Of a DNA stretch of 64,000 bases, positions 1-7,635 are shown piece after piece; within the stretch, counting starts at the first letter, position 1; each line of letters starts with the position of its first letter. The stretch comes from UBA1845 sp002338715 (GTDB taxonomy: Bacteria; Planctomycetota; Phycisphaerae; UBA1845): the NCBI GenBank assembly GCA_035344155.1, contig DAORAL010000006.1:93195-157194 (forward strand), read 5' to 3'. The position numbers were made by a program, and so were the translations under genes. The notes beneath the pieces were generated by a model. That model made no database searches, was not told the DNA's origin, and was given only the letters and a program-made list of their open reading frames with translations.

Positions 1-304
1 TACCTGTCTGATCGGCCCTGCCCGGGAATCCTTTTCCCTGCAGAACGCCGAACGTTAGTCGAACGCCTTTAGTACCGCCGCGCCGACGGCAGATGTACAT
101 TCGCCCGACGTGTTGTACGCCTCGGCTCGCACGGCGTTCGCACGGATCCATCCGTGTACAGGTGAAAATAATTCTCAAGTGGTTATGATACATGAAATTA
201 CGCGATTTTCAAGCTTACCGGACGTTGTAAGTCGTACTCAAGTGAAACTCACAGAGGAAATGCACCGAGCCATCCAATCGTAACTTCAATTCAGAAAATC
301 GCTT
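1..304. other. intergenic region upstream of aroB
   Basis: No open frame of convincing length or composition is seen on either strand. It should hold the promoter of aroB, but no clear -35/-10 pair could be fixed by eye. The end of an upstream gene may lie outside the window. Confidence 0.5.
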
Positions 305-1402
305 ATGACAAATAACGAGCCAAACTTCACACTTTGTTCAGATTCTGCAAGAACTCATGTTTTTGTCGAGCCAGACGCCCTGAACTACATTGGAAAGTGG
401 GTTTCAAGCCTTCGAACACCACCCATTGTAGTCATCATATCCGATACAACCGTTGCGAAACTCTATGGCCAGCGCGCCCTCGCCTCGCTGGCGACTCACT
501 GCCCGAAATCCGAACTCATCACCGTCCCCCCAGGCGATCAATCCAAGTCAATCTCACACCTGGATGGCATCTATGCGAAACTGGGCAAAATGCGCGTTCC
601 GCGTGACGGAATGTTGTTGGCTTTGGGCGGTGGCGTTGTCACCGACCTGACCGGGTTTGCAGCCGCCACCTGGATGCGTGGGATCGATTACGCCAACTGC
701 CCCACCACGCTCGAAGCCGACGTTGATGCCTCACTCGGCGGAAAAACCGGCATCAACCACGCCTCTGGCAAGAACATGATCGGAGCGTTTCACCACCCGC
801 GTTTCGTCGCCGTCGATCCGACCTGCCTCAAGACGCTGCCCGCGCGGGATGTCGCTGCCGGGTTGGCTGAGTCGATCAAACACGCACTCATCAGCGATGC
901 CGCTTTTCTCGATTGGCATGAACAGAACGCGCCAGCCATCCGCGCGATTGATCCGAAGATCATGGGCGAACTGGTCACGCGAAACCTACGCATCAAAGCC
1001 AACGTGGTCGAACAGGACGAGAAGGAATCGGGCATTCGCGCTTGCTTGAACTTCGGTCACACGATTGGACACGCGGTCGAAAAGCTGTCGAACTACGCGC
1101 TGCGGCATGGAGAAGCCGTTGCGGTGGGAATGGTCGCTGCCGCGCATATTTCGATGTCGAAGGGAATGCTCGATGCGCCGGCTGTTCAGCGCATCCAGAC
1201 CATGCTTCAATCGTTCGCCCTGCCGATTAAGGCAGAAAACGTGAACCCAGCCGAAGTCATCGAGATAACGCTCGGCGACAAGAAAGTAAAAGCCGGCAAG
1301 CGCCAGTGGGTTCTTCTCGACGGTATCGGTCAGTACACCATTACCGACGATGTCTCGGACGACGTGATTGAGCAGGCCGTCAATACTGTCTGCGCCAACT
1401 GA
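305..1402 (+). CDS. aroB: 3-dehydroquinate synthase
   Basis: Cytoplasmic NAD- and metal-dependent enzyme of the shikimate pathway that converts DAHP into 3-dehydroquinate. At 365 residues it has the usual length. Visible signatures are PPGDQSKS (75-82), the nucleotide-binding block GGGVVTDLTGFAAATWMRG (108-126), DASLGGKTGIN (141-151), AESIKH (188-193), and the two metal-binding stretches NFGHTIGHAVE (249-259) and HGEAVAVGM (268-276). The catalytic core is complete. One small deviation is PTTLEADVDAS, where most homologues read PTTLLAQ/SQVDAS. It stands alone on the plus strand with no other shikimate gene next to it, and the next gene is an unrelated secreted protein. The ATG start has no strong Shine-Dalgarno sequence, but the N-terminal length agrees with the family. 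Confidence 0.97.
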   Translation: MTNNEPNFTLCSDSARTHVFVEPDALNYIGKWVSSLRTPPIVVIISDTTVAKLYGQRALASLATHCPKSELITVPPGDQSKSISHLDGIYAKLGKMRVPRDGMLLALGGGVVTDLTGFAAATWMRGIDYANCPTTLEADVDASLGGKTGINHASGKNMIGAFHHPRFVAVDPTCLKTLPARDVAAGLAESIKHALISDAAFLDWHEQNAPAIRAIDPKIMGELVTRNLRIKANVVEQDEKESGIRACLNFGHTIGHAVEKLSNYALRHGEAVAVGMVAAAHISMSKGMLDAPAVQRIQTMLQSFALPIKAENVNPAEVIEITLGDKKVKAGKRQWVLLDGIGQYTITDDVSDDVIEQAVNTVCAN

Positions 1403-1846
1403 ATCATCCAACCGCTTGAATGCACCGGCACGCTGAACCTTCGCCCGCGATCGCCCGATCATGCCATAACTCGTCACTTGGGCATTGAGCGCACGTCACA
1501 ACACGATTCATCCGCACAAACCCACCGCACCGCCTGCTTGGTTATTACCAAGGCCAGTCGCGCGTGCAGCTTTGATCCTCGGTTCAAGCATTCGTATCTC
1601 GAAATGGGTCAAGCAATTCTGCTAAAATCAGAAAAATACGCTGAATTCCAGCCCATCTCAAAAAGTCGATTCAAACTTTCGCAAAAGATGGCTATCCAAA
1701 GATAGGCAACCCACATCACTTCGATACTTCGATCTGGGCTCAGTTCAGCGCCTGTAAGTCAAGGGGAAAGAAGGTCATCACGCGACGCGTCACCTCCCCC
1801 GATTGCAATTCGAGCAATAGACATCGTCGCTTAAGAGGAGTGCATC
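1403..1846. other. intergenic region, nothing convincing
   Basis: This 444-base stretch holds only short frames with no recognisable motif or good ribosome binding site. It presumably contains the 3' end of the aroB transcript and the promoter of the next gene. No clear intrinsic terminator is seen. Confidence 0.5.
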
Positions 1847-2560
1847 ATGGTGAAGTCGGTTTTATGGGTTGGCGTGATCGGATTTGCGTTTGCGATGGGC
1901 CCAGAAGTACGGGCAATATGCAACGACAATGACAGCGATGGTTATGGAAGTCCGGGCGACCCGTCATGCCCGAACGGACCAGCCACCGACTGCAACGACG
2001 TCAACTTCAATATCCATCCCGGAGCGACGGAGATTCTGTGCAACGGCGTCGATGAAAACTGCAACGGTCTGGGCGACGACGACCGCAACATCGACGGTGA
2101 CCCGGTCACGTTTTGCGGCGGTGATTGCAACGATAACAACAACACGATTTACCCGGGCGCCACTGAAATTCCATGCAATCTGATCGATGAAAACTGCAAC
2201 GGTTTCGGCGATGACGATTCCGACAGCGATGGCGACGGATGGACGGCGTGCTTCGGCGACTGCAACGACTTGGTCAATTCCATCAACCCAGGCCAGGCCG
2301 AAATCTGCAACGATGCGATCGACAACGACTGCGATGGCGATACAGACTGCGCCGACAACGAGTGTGTCGCACATCCGGCATGCGGCACAATCGACACCGA
2401 TGGTGACGGTATCCCCGACTCATCCGACGCCTGCCCCAATACGCCCCCTGGAACCGCAGTCGACGGAACGGGCCGCCCCATTGGCGACTTCGATTTCGAT
2501 TGCGACACCGACCTCGTCGACTACGCCATATTCATCAGCGGATTCACCGGACCGCTGTAA
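1847..2560 (+). CDS. secreted Cys-rich MopE-like protein with dockerin-like C-terminus
   Basis: Predicted exported protein of 237 residues with an N-terminal signal peptide (about 1-23, MVKSVLWVGVIGFAFAMG...). Three MopE-type putative metal-binding repeats follow, each reading DCND...(I/N)PG..E..CN...D.(N)CDG/CNG, at about 48-74, 93-119 and 138-164. Next is a thrombospondin-type-3-like calcium repeat, DTDGDGIPDSSDACP (183-197). The protein ends with one copy of the loop-plus-FTGP tag seen on other secreted proteins of this window (GDFDFDCDTDLVDY...GFTGPL). A GAGGAG Shine-Dalgarno sequence lies 7 nt before the ATG. The likely role is a surface or extracellular calcium- or metal-binding structural protein; the exact function is unknown. 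Compared with the tags elsewhere, only the final half of the two-loop tag is present. Confidence 0.8.
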   Translation: MVKSVLWVGVIGFAFAMGPEVRAICNDNDSDGYGSPGDPSCPNGPATDCNDVNFNIHPGATEILCNGVDENCNGLGDDDRNIDGDPVTFCGGDCNDNNNTIYPGATEIPCNLIDENCNGFGDDDSDSDGDGWTACFGDCNDLVNSINPGQAEICNDAIDNDCDGDTDCADNECVAHPACGTIDTDGDGIPDSSDACPNTPPGTAVDGTGRPIGDFDFDCDTDLVDYAIFISGFTGPL

Positions 2561-2605
2561 GATGACTTAATTGGCAGGCTTGAAAGATCAGGAACACGGT
2601 GGTGG

Positions 2606-3583
2606 CTATCGATTGGGCGTTTGACCCGCGCCCAGTCGATACGCCTTTACCAAATCGCGGGCGGCTTCTCGCCAATCGGGATGATTAAACGCAAATCCGG
2701 CATCGACAAGCCGGGTCGGAATCACACGGCGACTCTTTAAGATCAACTCAGTCTCGGTGCGCATTAACATCGCCCCGATCGCAAGCATCCAGCGCGTTGC
2801 CGGCAGCCCAAAACGCTTTCCGCATGCCCGCCGGATCGCGCGCATGAAGTCGGCGTTGCTCAAGGGATTTGGCGATGCGATGTTGATCACGCCATCGAGG
2901 TCTGACCGTGCAATGAGAAACTTGATCGCACGCACAAAATCTTCATGGTGAACCCACGACACGAACTGCCGGCCATCCCCCGACCGACCGCCTAGCCCCC
3001 ATCGTACCAGTCCGAGAAGCACATCAAAGATGCCTCCGCGATCCGGACTCATCACCATCGCCGAACGCAGTTTCACCTTGCGCGTGTGCGGCAATTCAAC
3101 CTCGTCGAACGCACGCTCCCACGCCTGAGCCACATCGATGCTGAACTTCCAGGTTTCCGGGACACCTTTCTCATGCCCGCCAATGATACCGTTCGCCTCG
3201 TCGTTGGCCGGGTCAAGCGTGTGCGCGTAGATCGTCGCAGTGCTCGCCTGCAACCAGACTGCCGGCGGGTGCGACGCATTCCGAATCGCCTCGCCCACCA
3301 CCCGCGTTGAATCGACGCGCGAATTCATGATGCGCTCTCGATTGCGTTGGTGATAACGACAGTTGACCGTGTAGCCGGCCAGGTTGATCACGACATCAGC
3401 CCCGTCCAACTCCTTCGCCCATGGGCCAAGCGTTTTTCCATCCCAGCCAACGAGTCGGCTACCCTTGCAACTTGCGCGGTTCGATCGGCGGGTGAGGATC
3501 ACAACGTCATGACCATCCGCAAAAAACGCCCGTTCGAGAACCGCGCCAACCTGTCCGCTTCCACCCGGGATGACAATCTTCAT
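2606..3583 (-). CDS. TIGR01777-type NAD(P)-binding epimerase-like protein
   Basis: 325-residue short-chain dehydrogenase/epimerase-like protein of the YfcH/TIGR01777 family. The N-terminal Rossmann motif is GGSGQVG (7-13), followed by DVVINLAG, the STATIY active-site region and a C-terminal helical part (the DUF1731-like region) ending near the last 60 residues. The family is widespread, but its substrate is not established. It is the last gene of a five-gene minus-strand unit, and its Shine-Dalgarno sequence GGAGAG overlaps the end of the preceding membrane-protein gene (gap 5 nt), so co-translation is likely. TIGR01777 proteins often lie near DUF393/DCC proteins, and here a DCC domain is encoded three genes upstream. 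The context suggests a membrane- or lipid-associated redox step (inference). Confidence 0.88.
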   Translation of the reverse strand: MKIVIPGGSGQVGAVLERAFFADGHDVVILTRRSNRASCKGSRLVGWDGKTLGPWAKELDGADVVINLAGYTVNCRYHQRNRERIMNSRVDSTRVVGEAIRNASHPPAVWLQASTATIYAHTLDPANDEANGIIGGHEKGVPETWKFSIDVAQAWERAFDEVELPHTRKVKLRSAMVMSPDRGGIFDVLLGLVRWGLGGRSGDGRQFVSWVHHEDFVRAIKFLIARSDLDGVINIASPNPLSNADFMRAIRRACGKRFGLPATRWMLAIGAMLMRTETELILKSRRVIPTRLVDAGFAFNHPDWREAARDLVKAYRLGAGQTPNR

Positions 3584-3588
3584 CGCGC

Positions 3589-4074
3589 TTACTCTCCCGA
3601 CTTTTCGTTGCGATCGATGTCCTTCACCGCCTCAGCCAGGTCCGCACCGCCTGCGGTTGCAGGAGCGGCTGGTGGGTTCGTGTATTCGTAAATGTCCATC
3701 CACTGGTGCTTTTTCTTACCGTTGGACAGTCCTCGTTTGCGTGCTTTTGAAAAGATGTACAGATTGAGAAAGTGCATCACACCGAGGACGAGGAGCACCA
3801 TGCCGACTTTCGTGCTGGTGTATTCGATGGCTTCAACCAGGTCGGTCGGTTTCCTTCCGTAACGAAGCACCGTCGTCACGTAACCGATGTTGAGCAGATA
3901 AAACCCGACGACCAGAAGGTGATTCACCGAGTCGGCCAACTCCGCATTTCCGCCAAACGCATCGACAAGAAAAATGCGCCCGTTGCGAAACAAAGTCCGA
4001 GCCACCCAAACGGTGATCGCCACGCTGATCACAAGGTAAACGCCATACGTTACTGATGGATACGTTGCATACAT
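3589..4074 (-). CDS. small integral membrane protein (unknown)
   Basis: 161-residue hydrophobic protein with about three membrane segments (roughly 8-28, 50-71, 87-110) and a polar C-terminal tail of about 45 residues rich in Ala, Lys and Glu. No catalytic motif is recognised. A strong AGGAG Shine-Dalgarno sequence lies 7 nt before the ATG. It sits between the 138-residue membrane protein (gap 33 nt) and the TIGR01777 gene (gap 5 nt), so it is a fixed member of the unit. The Asn/His-containing membrane stretch ADSVNHLLVVGFYLLN is notable, but cofactor binding cannot be claimed. It could be a subunit or partner of the DCC-MBOAT protein encoded upstream (inference from gene order). Confidence 0.8.
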   Translation of the reverse strand: MYATYPSVTYGVYLVISVAITVWVARTLFRNGRIFLVDAFGGNAELADSVNHLLVVGFYLLNIGYVTTVLRYGRKPTDLVEAIEYTSTKVGMVLLVLGVMHFLNLYIFSKARKRGLSNGKKKHQWMDIYEYTNPPAAPATAGGADLAEAVKDIDRNEKSGE

Positions 4075-4107
4075 GCTTGTTCTCCTTTGCTGGAGGTTTC
4101 AAGAAAA

Positions 4108-4524
4108 CTAGAAGTACAAACGCAAAGCCGCCGCCCCGTAAATCGCTGTCATCGTGACGAAGGCAGCCGTCAACATGTGGTACCCAGTCCGCACCCAACG
4201 CGGGAAATTCAGCTCGCGGATGTCGAACACGAAGCACTGAATAAAAAGTCGAAACGCCCAGAAGACCGCGACGAGTACGCAGAAGTCGCGGGCAAGTGGT
4301 CCACCGGCTGCCAGGAATGCTGCATTGCGCACCGAAACAACTCCGAACCCGACGATGACCAGGATGATGAACACACCGTAGATCCAGAACAGTCGACGCA
4401 AGAAAGGCCGCAGCGAACTGAGTTCGCTCTTCCAGTCCAGAACAAACGGAACGCAAACGCTGGCCGACAGAATTGAGAAGTGAATCAATCCGCCCGCGAA
4501 AATCAGGTCCTTTGTGCTGATCAT
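4108..4524 (-). CDS. small four-helix membrane protein (unknown)
   Basis: 138-residue, mostly hydrophobic protein with about four membrane helices (roughly 8-29, 47-68, 80-100, 112-133). The start is taken as the ATG at 4524 because a near-perfect AAGGAGGT ends 7 nt upstream; the in-frame GTG three codons earlier overlaps that ribosome binding site. Short loops carry FPRWVRTGYHML and DWKSELSSLRPFLRR, but no known family motif was recognised. It lies 51 nt after the DCC-MBOAT gene and 33 nt before the next membrane protein in the same operon. The individually strong ribosome binding sites of this and the next gene suggest that both are made in quantity, as expected of structural subunits (inference). 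Confidence 0.78.
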   Translation of the reverse strand: MISTKDLIFAGGLIHFSILSASVCVPFVLDWKSELSSLRPFLRRLFWIYGVFIILVIVGFGVVSVRNAAFLAAGGPLARDFCVLVAVFWAFRLFIQCFVFDIRELNFPRWVRTGYHMLTAAFVTMTAIYGAAALRLYF

Positions 4525-4575
4525 GATTGCCACCTCCTTTTCGTAATTTCGTTACCAGTTACTTCCTTAAGGTGT

Positions 4576-5826
4576 TCACCACGCTGCGATCCACGACATG
4601 AACGGCAATACAACCCTGACGATAAATGGCGGTGTAAACAGGAGGCTGAGCGGCCCGATCACGATCGCCATCGTGTAGGCCCATCCAACCGAACCGCGAT
4701 GTAGCCCCATGGCTTTCGCGACGGCAGTGCGTTGAACAAATACGCCGAGCGCCTGAATCAGAAAGTAGAGTGTGGGTTGGCCCAACCCCGCGCCGGCAGG
4801 GAGCGAAATCACGAGATCGTGCACAAGACCGGAGGCGACAAACGATGCAACCGTTGCAAACTGCGGGTTGACTCGTCGCGACAATGGCGAGAATACGTGC
4901 TGACGAAGCAGATCACTGAATGCGGTGTTCCAGCGCCGTCCCCAGAATTCACCCAACGTTGTCGAGCAGAAAGGCCGGCGCATGATCGGCGCGGCTTGAA
5001 TACCCCGCATCTGGAAGAAGTACGCGAGAATTTCAAACAAACCGAAATGTAGCAGCAGCCCGAGCCCGACAATTGCGATCATCCCCGAAGCGAACGCACC
5101 AAGTCCGTCGAAACGAGATGCCGTGAAAAACAAACCACATCCAATCGCCACTTTGAAGATCGACCACGCCCATTGCACAGTCGTCACCCGAGTTCTTGGC
5201 CCGGTTGAATTCAAGAACCGATGCGCATCCATCCCGGGCCAGCAAATCAGATATTGCACGTAACGTCCGCATCGAGAACAGCAGCCGCTCGACGCTTGGT
5301 ACCACGTCAACCACTTGCACCCGGCGTAGATCGAAAACGCCAGCAACCACATGAAGATCCAAGGCGATACAAGTTGCCCGACCGCGATGGCAAACGCCGG
5401 CAACAAAACCAAAGGCCCCCAAGCGATCGGCTTGGATCGCCTGACATAGCAAGCGTTTGAAATGCAGTGACGATTCGCGGCAAAGCGTCGGTAGAATGCA
5501 CGCAAGATGATCATGACACCGGGAAGGTGCGTGAGTGCAACGAAGGGCCAAGCCCACCAGACGCTCCTCGCAACAAACACGATCGCATCAGCCCCACCAA
5601 CAACCTGCCCCGATGGCGAAAGCACGCGCAACTCGGTCAGCGGCTCACCTTCCGTCAACCCAAGGCGCTCGCGAACCCAAGGCGTCTGCTGCGGCGCAAC
5701 GCAATACCCACTGCGATCAAAGACGCCAGCCAACCGACCAGCAAGCCCAACACACATAGGGCACTCGCCATCAATCAGCACCCACCCGCAGCCATTCTCG
5801 CCTGTTTGTTTCGTTATTTCTGTCAT
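4576..5826 (-). CDS. DCC/DUF393 thioredoxin-like domain fused to MBOAT wax-synthase-like acyltransferase
   Basis: 416-residue two-part protein. Residues about 15-120 form a DCC/DUF393 thiol-disulfide-like domain with the CxxC pair Cys22-Pro-Met-Cys25 in LIDGECPMC. Residues about 130-416 are polytopic and resemble the wax-synthase branch of membrane-bound O-acyltransferases: the LGEFWGRRWN block (291-300) and the invariant membrane His336 in SGLVHDL are both present. A Cys cluster, CCSRCGRYVQYLIC (182-195), lies between them. The family transfers acyl groups to alcohols or lipids at the membrane; the DCC domain suggests redox control or a redox partner (inference). It follows the GbsR-type regulator gene and precedes two membrane proteins and the epimerase. 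A palindrome matching the one on the regulator promoter overlaps its start codon. The fusion itself is unusual to my knowledge. Confidence 0.82.
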   Translation of the reverse strand: MTEITKQTGENGCGWVLIDGECPMCVGLAGRLAGVFDRSGYCVAPQQTPWVRERLGLTEGEPLTELRVLSPSGQVVGGADAIVFVARSVWWAWPFVALTHLPGVMIILRAFYRRFAANRHCISNACYVRRSKPIAWGPLVLLPAFAIAVGQLVSPWIFMWLLAFSIYAGCKWLTWYQASSGCCSRCGRYVQYLICWPGMDAHRFLNSTGPRTRVTTVQWAWSIFKVAIGCGLFFTASRFDGLGAFASGMIAIVGLGLLLHFGLFEILAYFFQMRGIQAAPIMRRPFCSTTLGEFWGRRWNTAFSDLLRQHVFSPLSRRVNPQFATVASFVASGLVHDLVISLPAGAGLGQPTLYFLIQALGVFVQRTAVAKAMGLHRGSVGWAYTMAIVIGPLSLLFTPPFIVRVVLPFMSWIAAW

Positions 5827-5834
5827 AACAGAAA
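5817..5834. promoter_or_regulatory. putative operator palindrome over the DCC-MBOAT start codon
   Basis: Perfect 7-bp inverted repeat TTTCTGT-CATA-ACAGAAA with a 4-nt centre. The centre contains the start codon of the minus-strand DCC-MBOAT gene (5824-5826). The core TTCTGT-N4-ACAGAA is repeated at 6530-6545 on the promoter of the adjacent GbsR-type regulator gene, so it is the best candidate for that regulator's binding site. Confidence 0.6.
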
Positions 5835-5902
5835 CCCGTCCTCAAAAAAAAGGGAAAACAAAACCAGCTGCCAAGACCACCGACAGGCACTGACGCACTC
5901 CA

Positions 5903-5958
5903 TCACTTCGTCACTTCGTCACTTCGTCACTTCGTCACTTCGTCACTTCGTCACTTCG
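5903..5958. repeat. short tandem repeat, 7 copies of an 8-bp unit
   Basis: Seven uninterrupted copies of TCACTTCG (56 bp) lie between the stop of the regulator gene (5969) and the start of the DCC-MBOAT gene (5826). A perfect octamer array of this kind can vary in copy number by slippage. Being non-coding, it would alter spacing or RNA structure in the regulator-operon junction rather than reading frame. Confidence 0.95.
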
Positions 5959-5968
5959 TCCCTCCCCC

Positions 5969-6502
5969 TCACTTCCCCCCACCAGGAATCATCTTAAGCA
6001 CCTTATCCCCCATCTTCATAAACCGAACCAGCGCCCCCTTCGGCAAGCGGCGCATCTGCCCATACCAGGTCGTCATCGATTCGAAGAACTCCAGCATGTC
6101 GCCAAGCCGCTGCTGCGTGTATTCATCTTTGGTTTTGCCTTTCGCGCCGCTGGTCAGTTCGCGAAGGACGGCCAATGTCGGATCGGTCTCACGTTTCTTG
6201 CGTTCGTCGAGAATGATCTGAAACATTTCCCAGACGTCCTTCATCGATTCGTAGTGGTCGCGACGATCGCCCATGACATGCACGACCTTGACGATCCCCC
6301 ACCCCTGCAACTCGCGCAGGCTGTTGCTGACGTTGGAGCGGGCGACGGATAACGTCTCGGCGATCTCCTCGGCATTGAGCGGTTCGGGTGAAAGAAACAG
6401 CAGCGCGTGAATCTGAGCCACGGTGCGATTCACGCCCCACTTCGTCCCCATCTCGCCCCAGTGCAGGATGAAACTTTCGTTTGTCGGGGTCATCTCAAAC
6501 AC
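5969..6502 (-). CDS. GbsR/MarR-family transcriptional regulator
   Basis: 177-residue winged-helix regulator of the GbsR type. The DNA-binding part is seen at about 28-90: TVAQIHALLFLSPEPLNAEE followed by IAETLSVARSNVSNSLREL (recognition helix) and the wing VMGDRRDHY. A helical C-terminal dimerisation region follows. The start is GTG at 6502, with GGAGG 6 nt upstream; an internal ATG three codons later is less well placed. A good sigma-70-type promoter and a palindrome lie directly upstream (6530-6572), which predicts autoregulation. It is the first gene of the unit that continues with DCC-MBOAT, so it probably controls that operon. Family members respond to small molecules (choline in B. subtilis GbsR) or stress; the ligand here is unknown. 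Confidence 0.88.
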   Translation of the reverse strand: MFEMTPTNESFILHWGEMGTKWGVNRTVAQIHALLFLSPEPLNAEEIAETLSVARSNVSNSLRELQGWGIVKVVHVMGDRRDHYESMKDVWEMFQIILDERKKRETDPTLAVLRELTSGAKGKTKDEYTQQRLGDMLEFFESMTTWYGQMRRLPKGALVRFMKMGDKVLKMIPGGGK

Positions 6503-6529
6503 AGCCCACCTCCGATGGAATTCATTGAC

Positions 6530-6572
6530 TTCTGTCTATACAGAACATACCGCACAAACAAGGCTTTGTCAA
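6530..6572 (-). promoter_or_regulatory. promoter and overlapping operator of the GbsR-type regulator gene
   Basis: Reading on the minus strand, -35 TTGACA (6567-6572), a 17-bp spacer and -10 TATGTT (6544-6549). The inverted repeat TTCTGT-N4-ACAGAA (6530-6545) overlaps the -10 box and the expected transcription start. This is the classic arrangement for repression by a dimeric regulator. The same half-sites recur over the next gene's start codon (5817-5834). Confidence 0.65.
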
Positions 6573-6606
6573 ATGAATAATCGAGAAGCGATGCCCAAAC
6601 AAGTGC

Positions 6607-7635
6607 TCAGTAGCTTTCGCGGGCGAGATGGACCTTGCCCCTAAACGTCCAGTACACCACGCCGGAGTAGGTGATCACAAATGGCAGGCCGATGACTGCG
6701 ATTAGTAGCATGATTCGTAGCGTGGCTTCACTGGATCGGGCGTTGTAGACGGTCATATGCCACGATTCGTTCAGCGATGAGGGCACGAGGTTTGGGAAAA
6801 TCGCGGTGGCGAAAAGTGTGGCGAATGCGGCGATTGTGGCGCATGAACTGACGAATGCGTACACCGGTTTTTTGAGAAACATCGCACGCGGAATGTTGGC
6901 GACGGCCAACACGTTGAGCGCGGGGACCGCCCACAGCCACTTGTTGTCATGGAAGTTTTTGAACGCACGCGGAATCTCAACGAGCGTGACCATCGTCGTG
7001 AAGATGTACGCGATCAAGAAGAAACCGAACGTCCGCCAGATCCAGCGTTCGATTAACTTCTGCAACTCACCCTCGGTCTTGAGGTAGAGAAAGATCGCTC
7101 CGTGCATGCTGAATAGCGCCACCGTCAATACGCCGACCAACAGCGGATAGAACGTCAGTTGCTGCCAAACGCTCTGATGGATGATCATGTCTTCGTTGAC
7201 CGGCATACCTTGCATCACGTTGCCAGCGGCTACACCAAACAAAAACGCTGCAAGCAAACTCGAACCGAAGAAACCATAGTCCCATGCCGTCCGCCAACGC
7301 GCGTGTTCCGCCTTCGAGCGAAACTCGATACTGACAGCCCGAAAGATCAGCGCGAAAAGCAGCAACATAAACGCCACGTAAAACCCGCTGAACACCGTCG
7401 CATACGCTTCAGGAAATGCCGCAAACAACGCCCCGCCGAACGTCACCAGCCAAACCTCATTCCCATCCCAAAGCGGTCCGATCGAATTGAGAATGATGCG
7501 GCGATCCCGATCGCTTTTTGCGATTGGATGCAAAATGCCCACGCCGAAATCAAAGCCGTCGAGAATCGCGTATCCCACGAGCAGAAACCCGAGCAAAGCA
7601 AACCAGATTAGCGATAAGGTGTCGTGTTCAAACAT
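6607..7635 (-). CDS. cydB: cytochrome bd quinol oxidase subunit II
   Basis: Membrane subunit II of the cytochrome bd terminal oxidase, which reduces O2 with quinol without pumping protons and works at low oxygen. 342 residues, normal for the family. The N-terminus carries the typical GYAILDGFDFGVG (about 17-29), followed by NEVWLVTFGGALFAAFP and about nine membrane helices. The open frame continues 72 codons upstream, but that part is antisense-like and overlaps cydA. The ATG at 7635 gives the family N-terminus and overlaps the cydA stop by one base (TGATG), so translation is coupled. It is transcribed with cydA. No CydX-like small subunit or cydCD transporter genes are seen next to it. Confidence 0.96.
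   Translation of the reverse strand: MFEHDTLSLIWFALLGFLLVGYAILDGFDFGVGILHPIAKSDRDRRIILNSIGPLWDGNEVWLVTFGGALFAAFPEAYATVFSGFYVAFMLLLFALIFRAVSIEFRSKAEHARWRTAWDYGFFGSSLLAAFLFGVAAGNVMQGMPVNEDMIIHQSVWQQLTFYPLLVGVLTVALFSMHGAIFLYLKTEGELQKLIERWIWRTFGFFLIAYIFTTMVTLVEIPRAFKNFHDNKWLWAVPALNVLAVANIPRAMFLKKPVYAFVSSCATIAAFATLFATAIFPNLVPSSLNESWHMTVYNARSSEATLRIMLLIAVIGLPFVITYSGVVYWTFRGKVHLARESY

Noticed and set aside
1478..1705. Short plus-strand frame between aroB and the MopE-like gene
   Set aside because: 75 codons, no Shine-Dalgarno sequence, no motif, and not in a conserved arrangement that I can see.
5903..5958. CRISPR-like array
   Set aside because: The unit is only 8 bp and copies are directly adjacent without spacers, so it is a simple tandem repeat.
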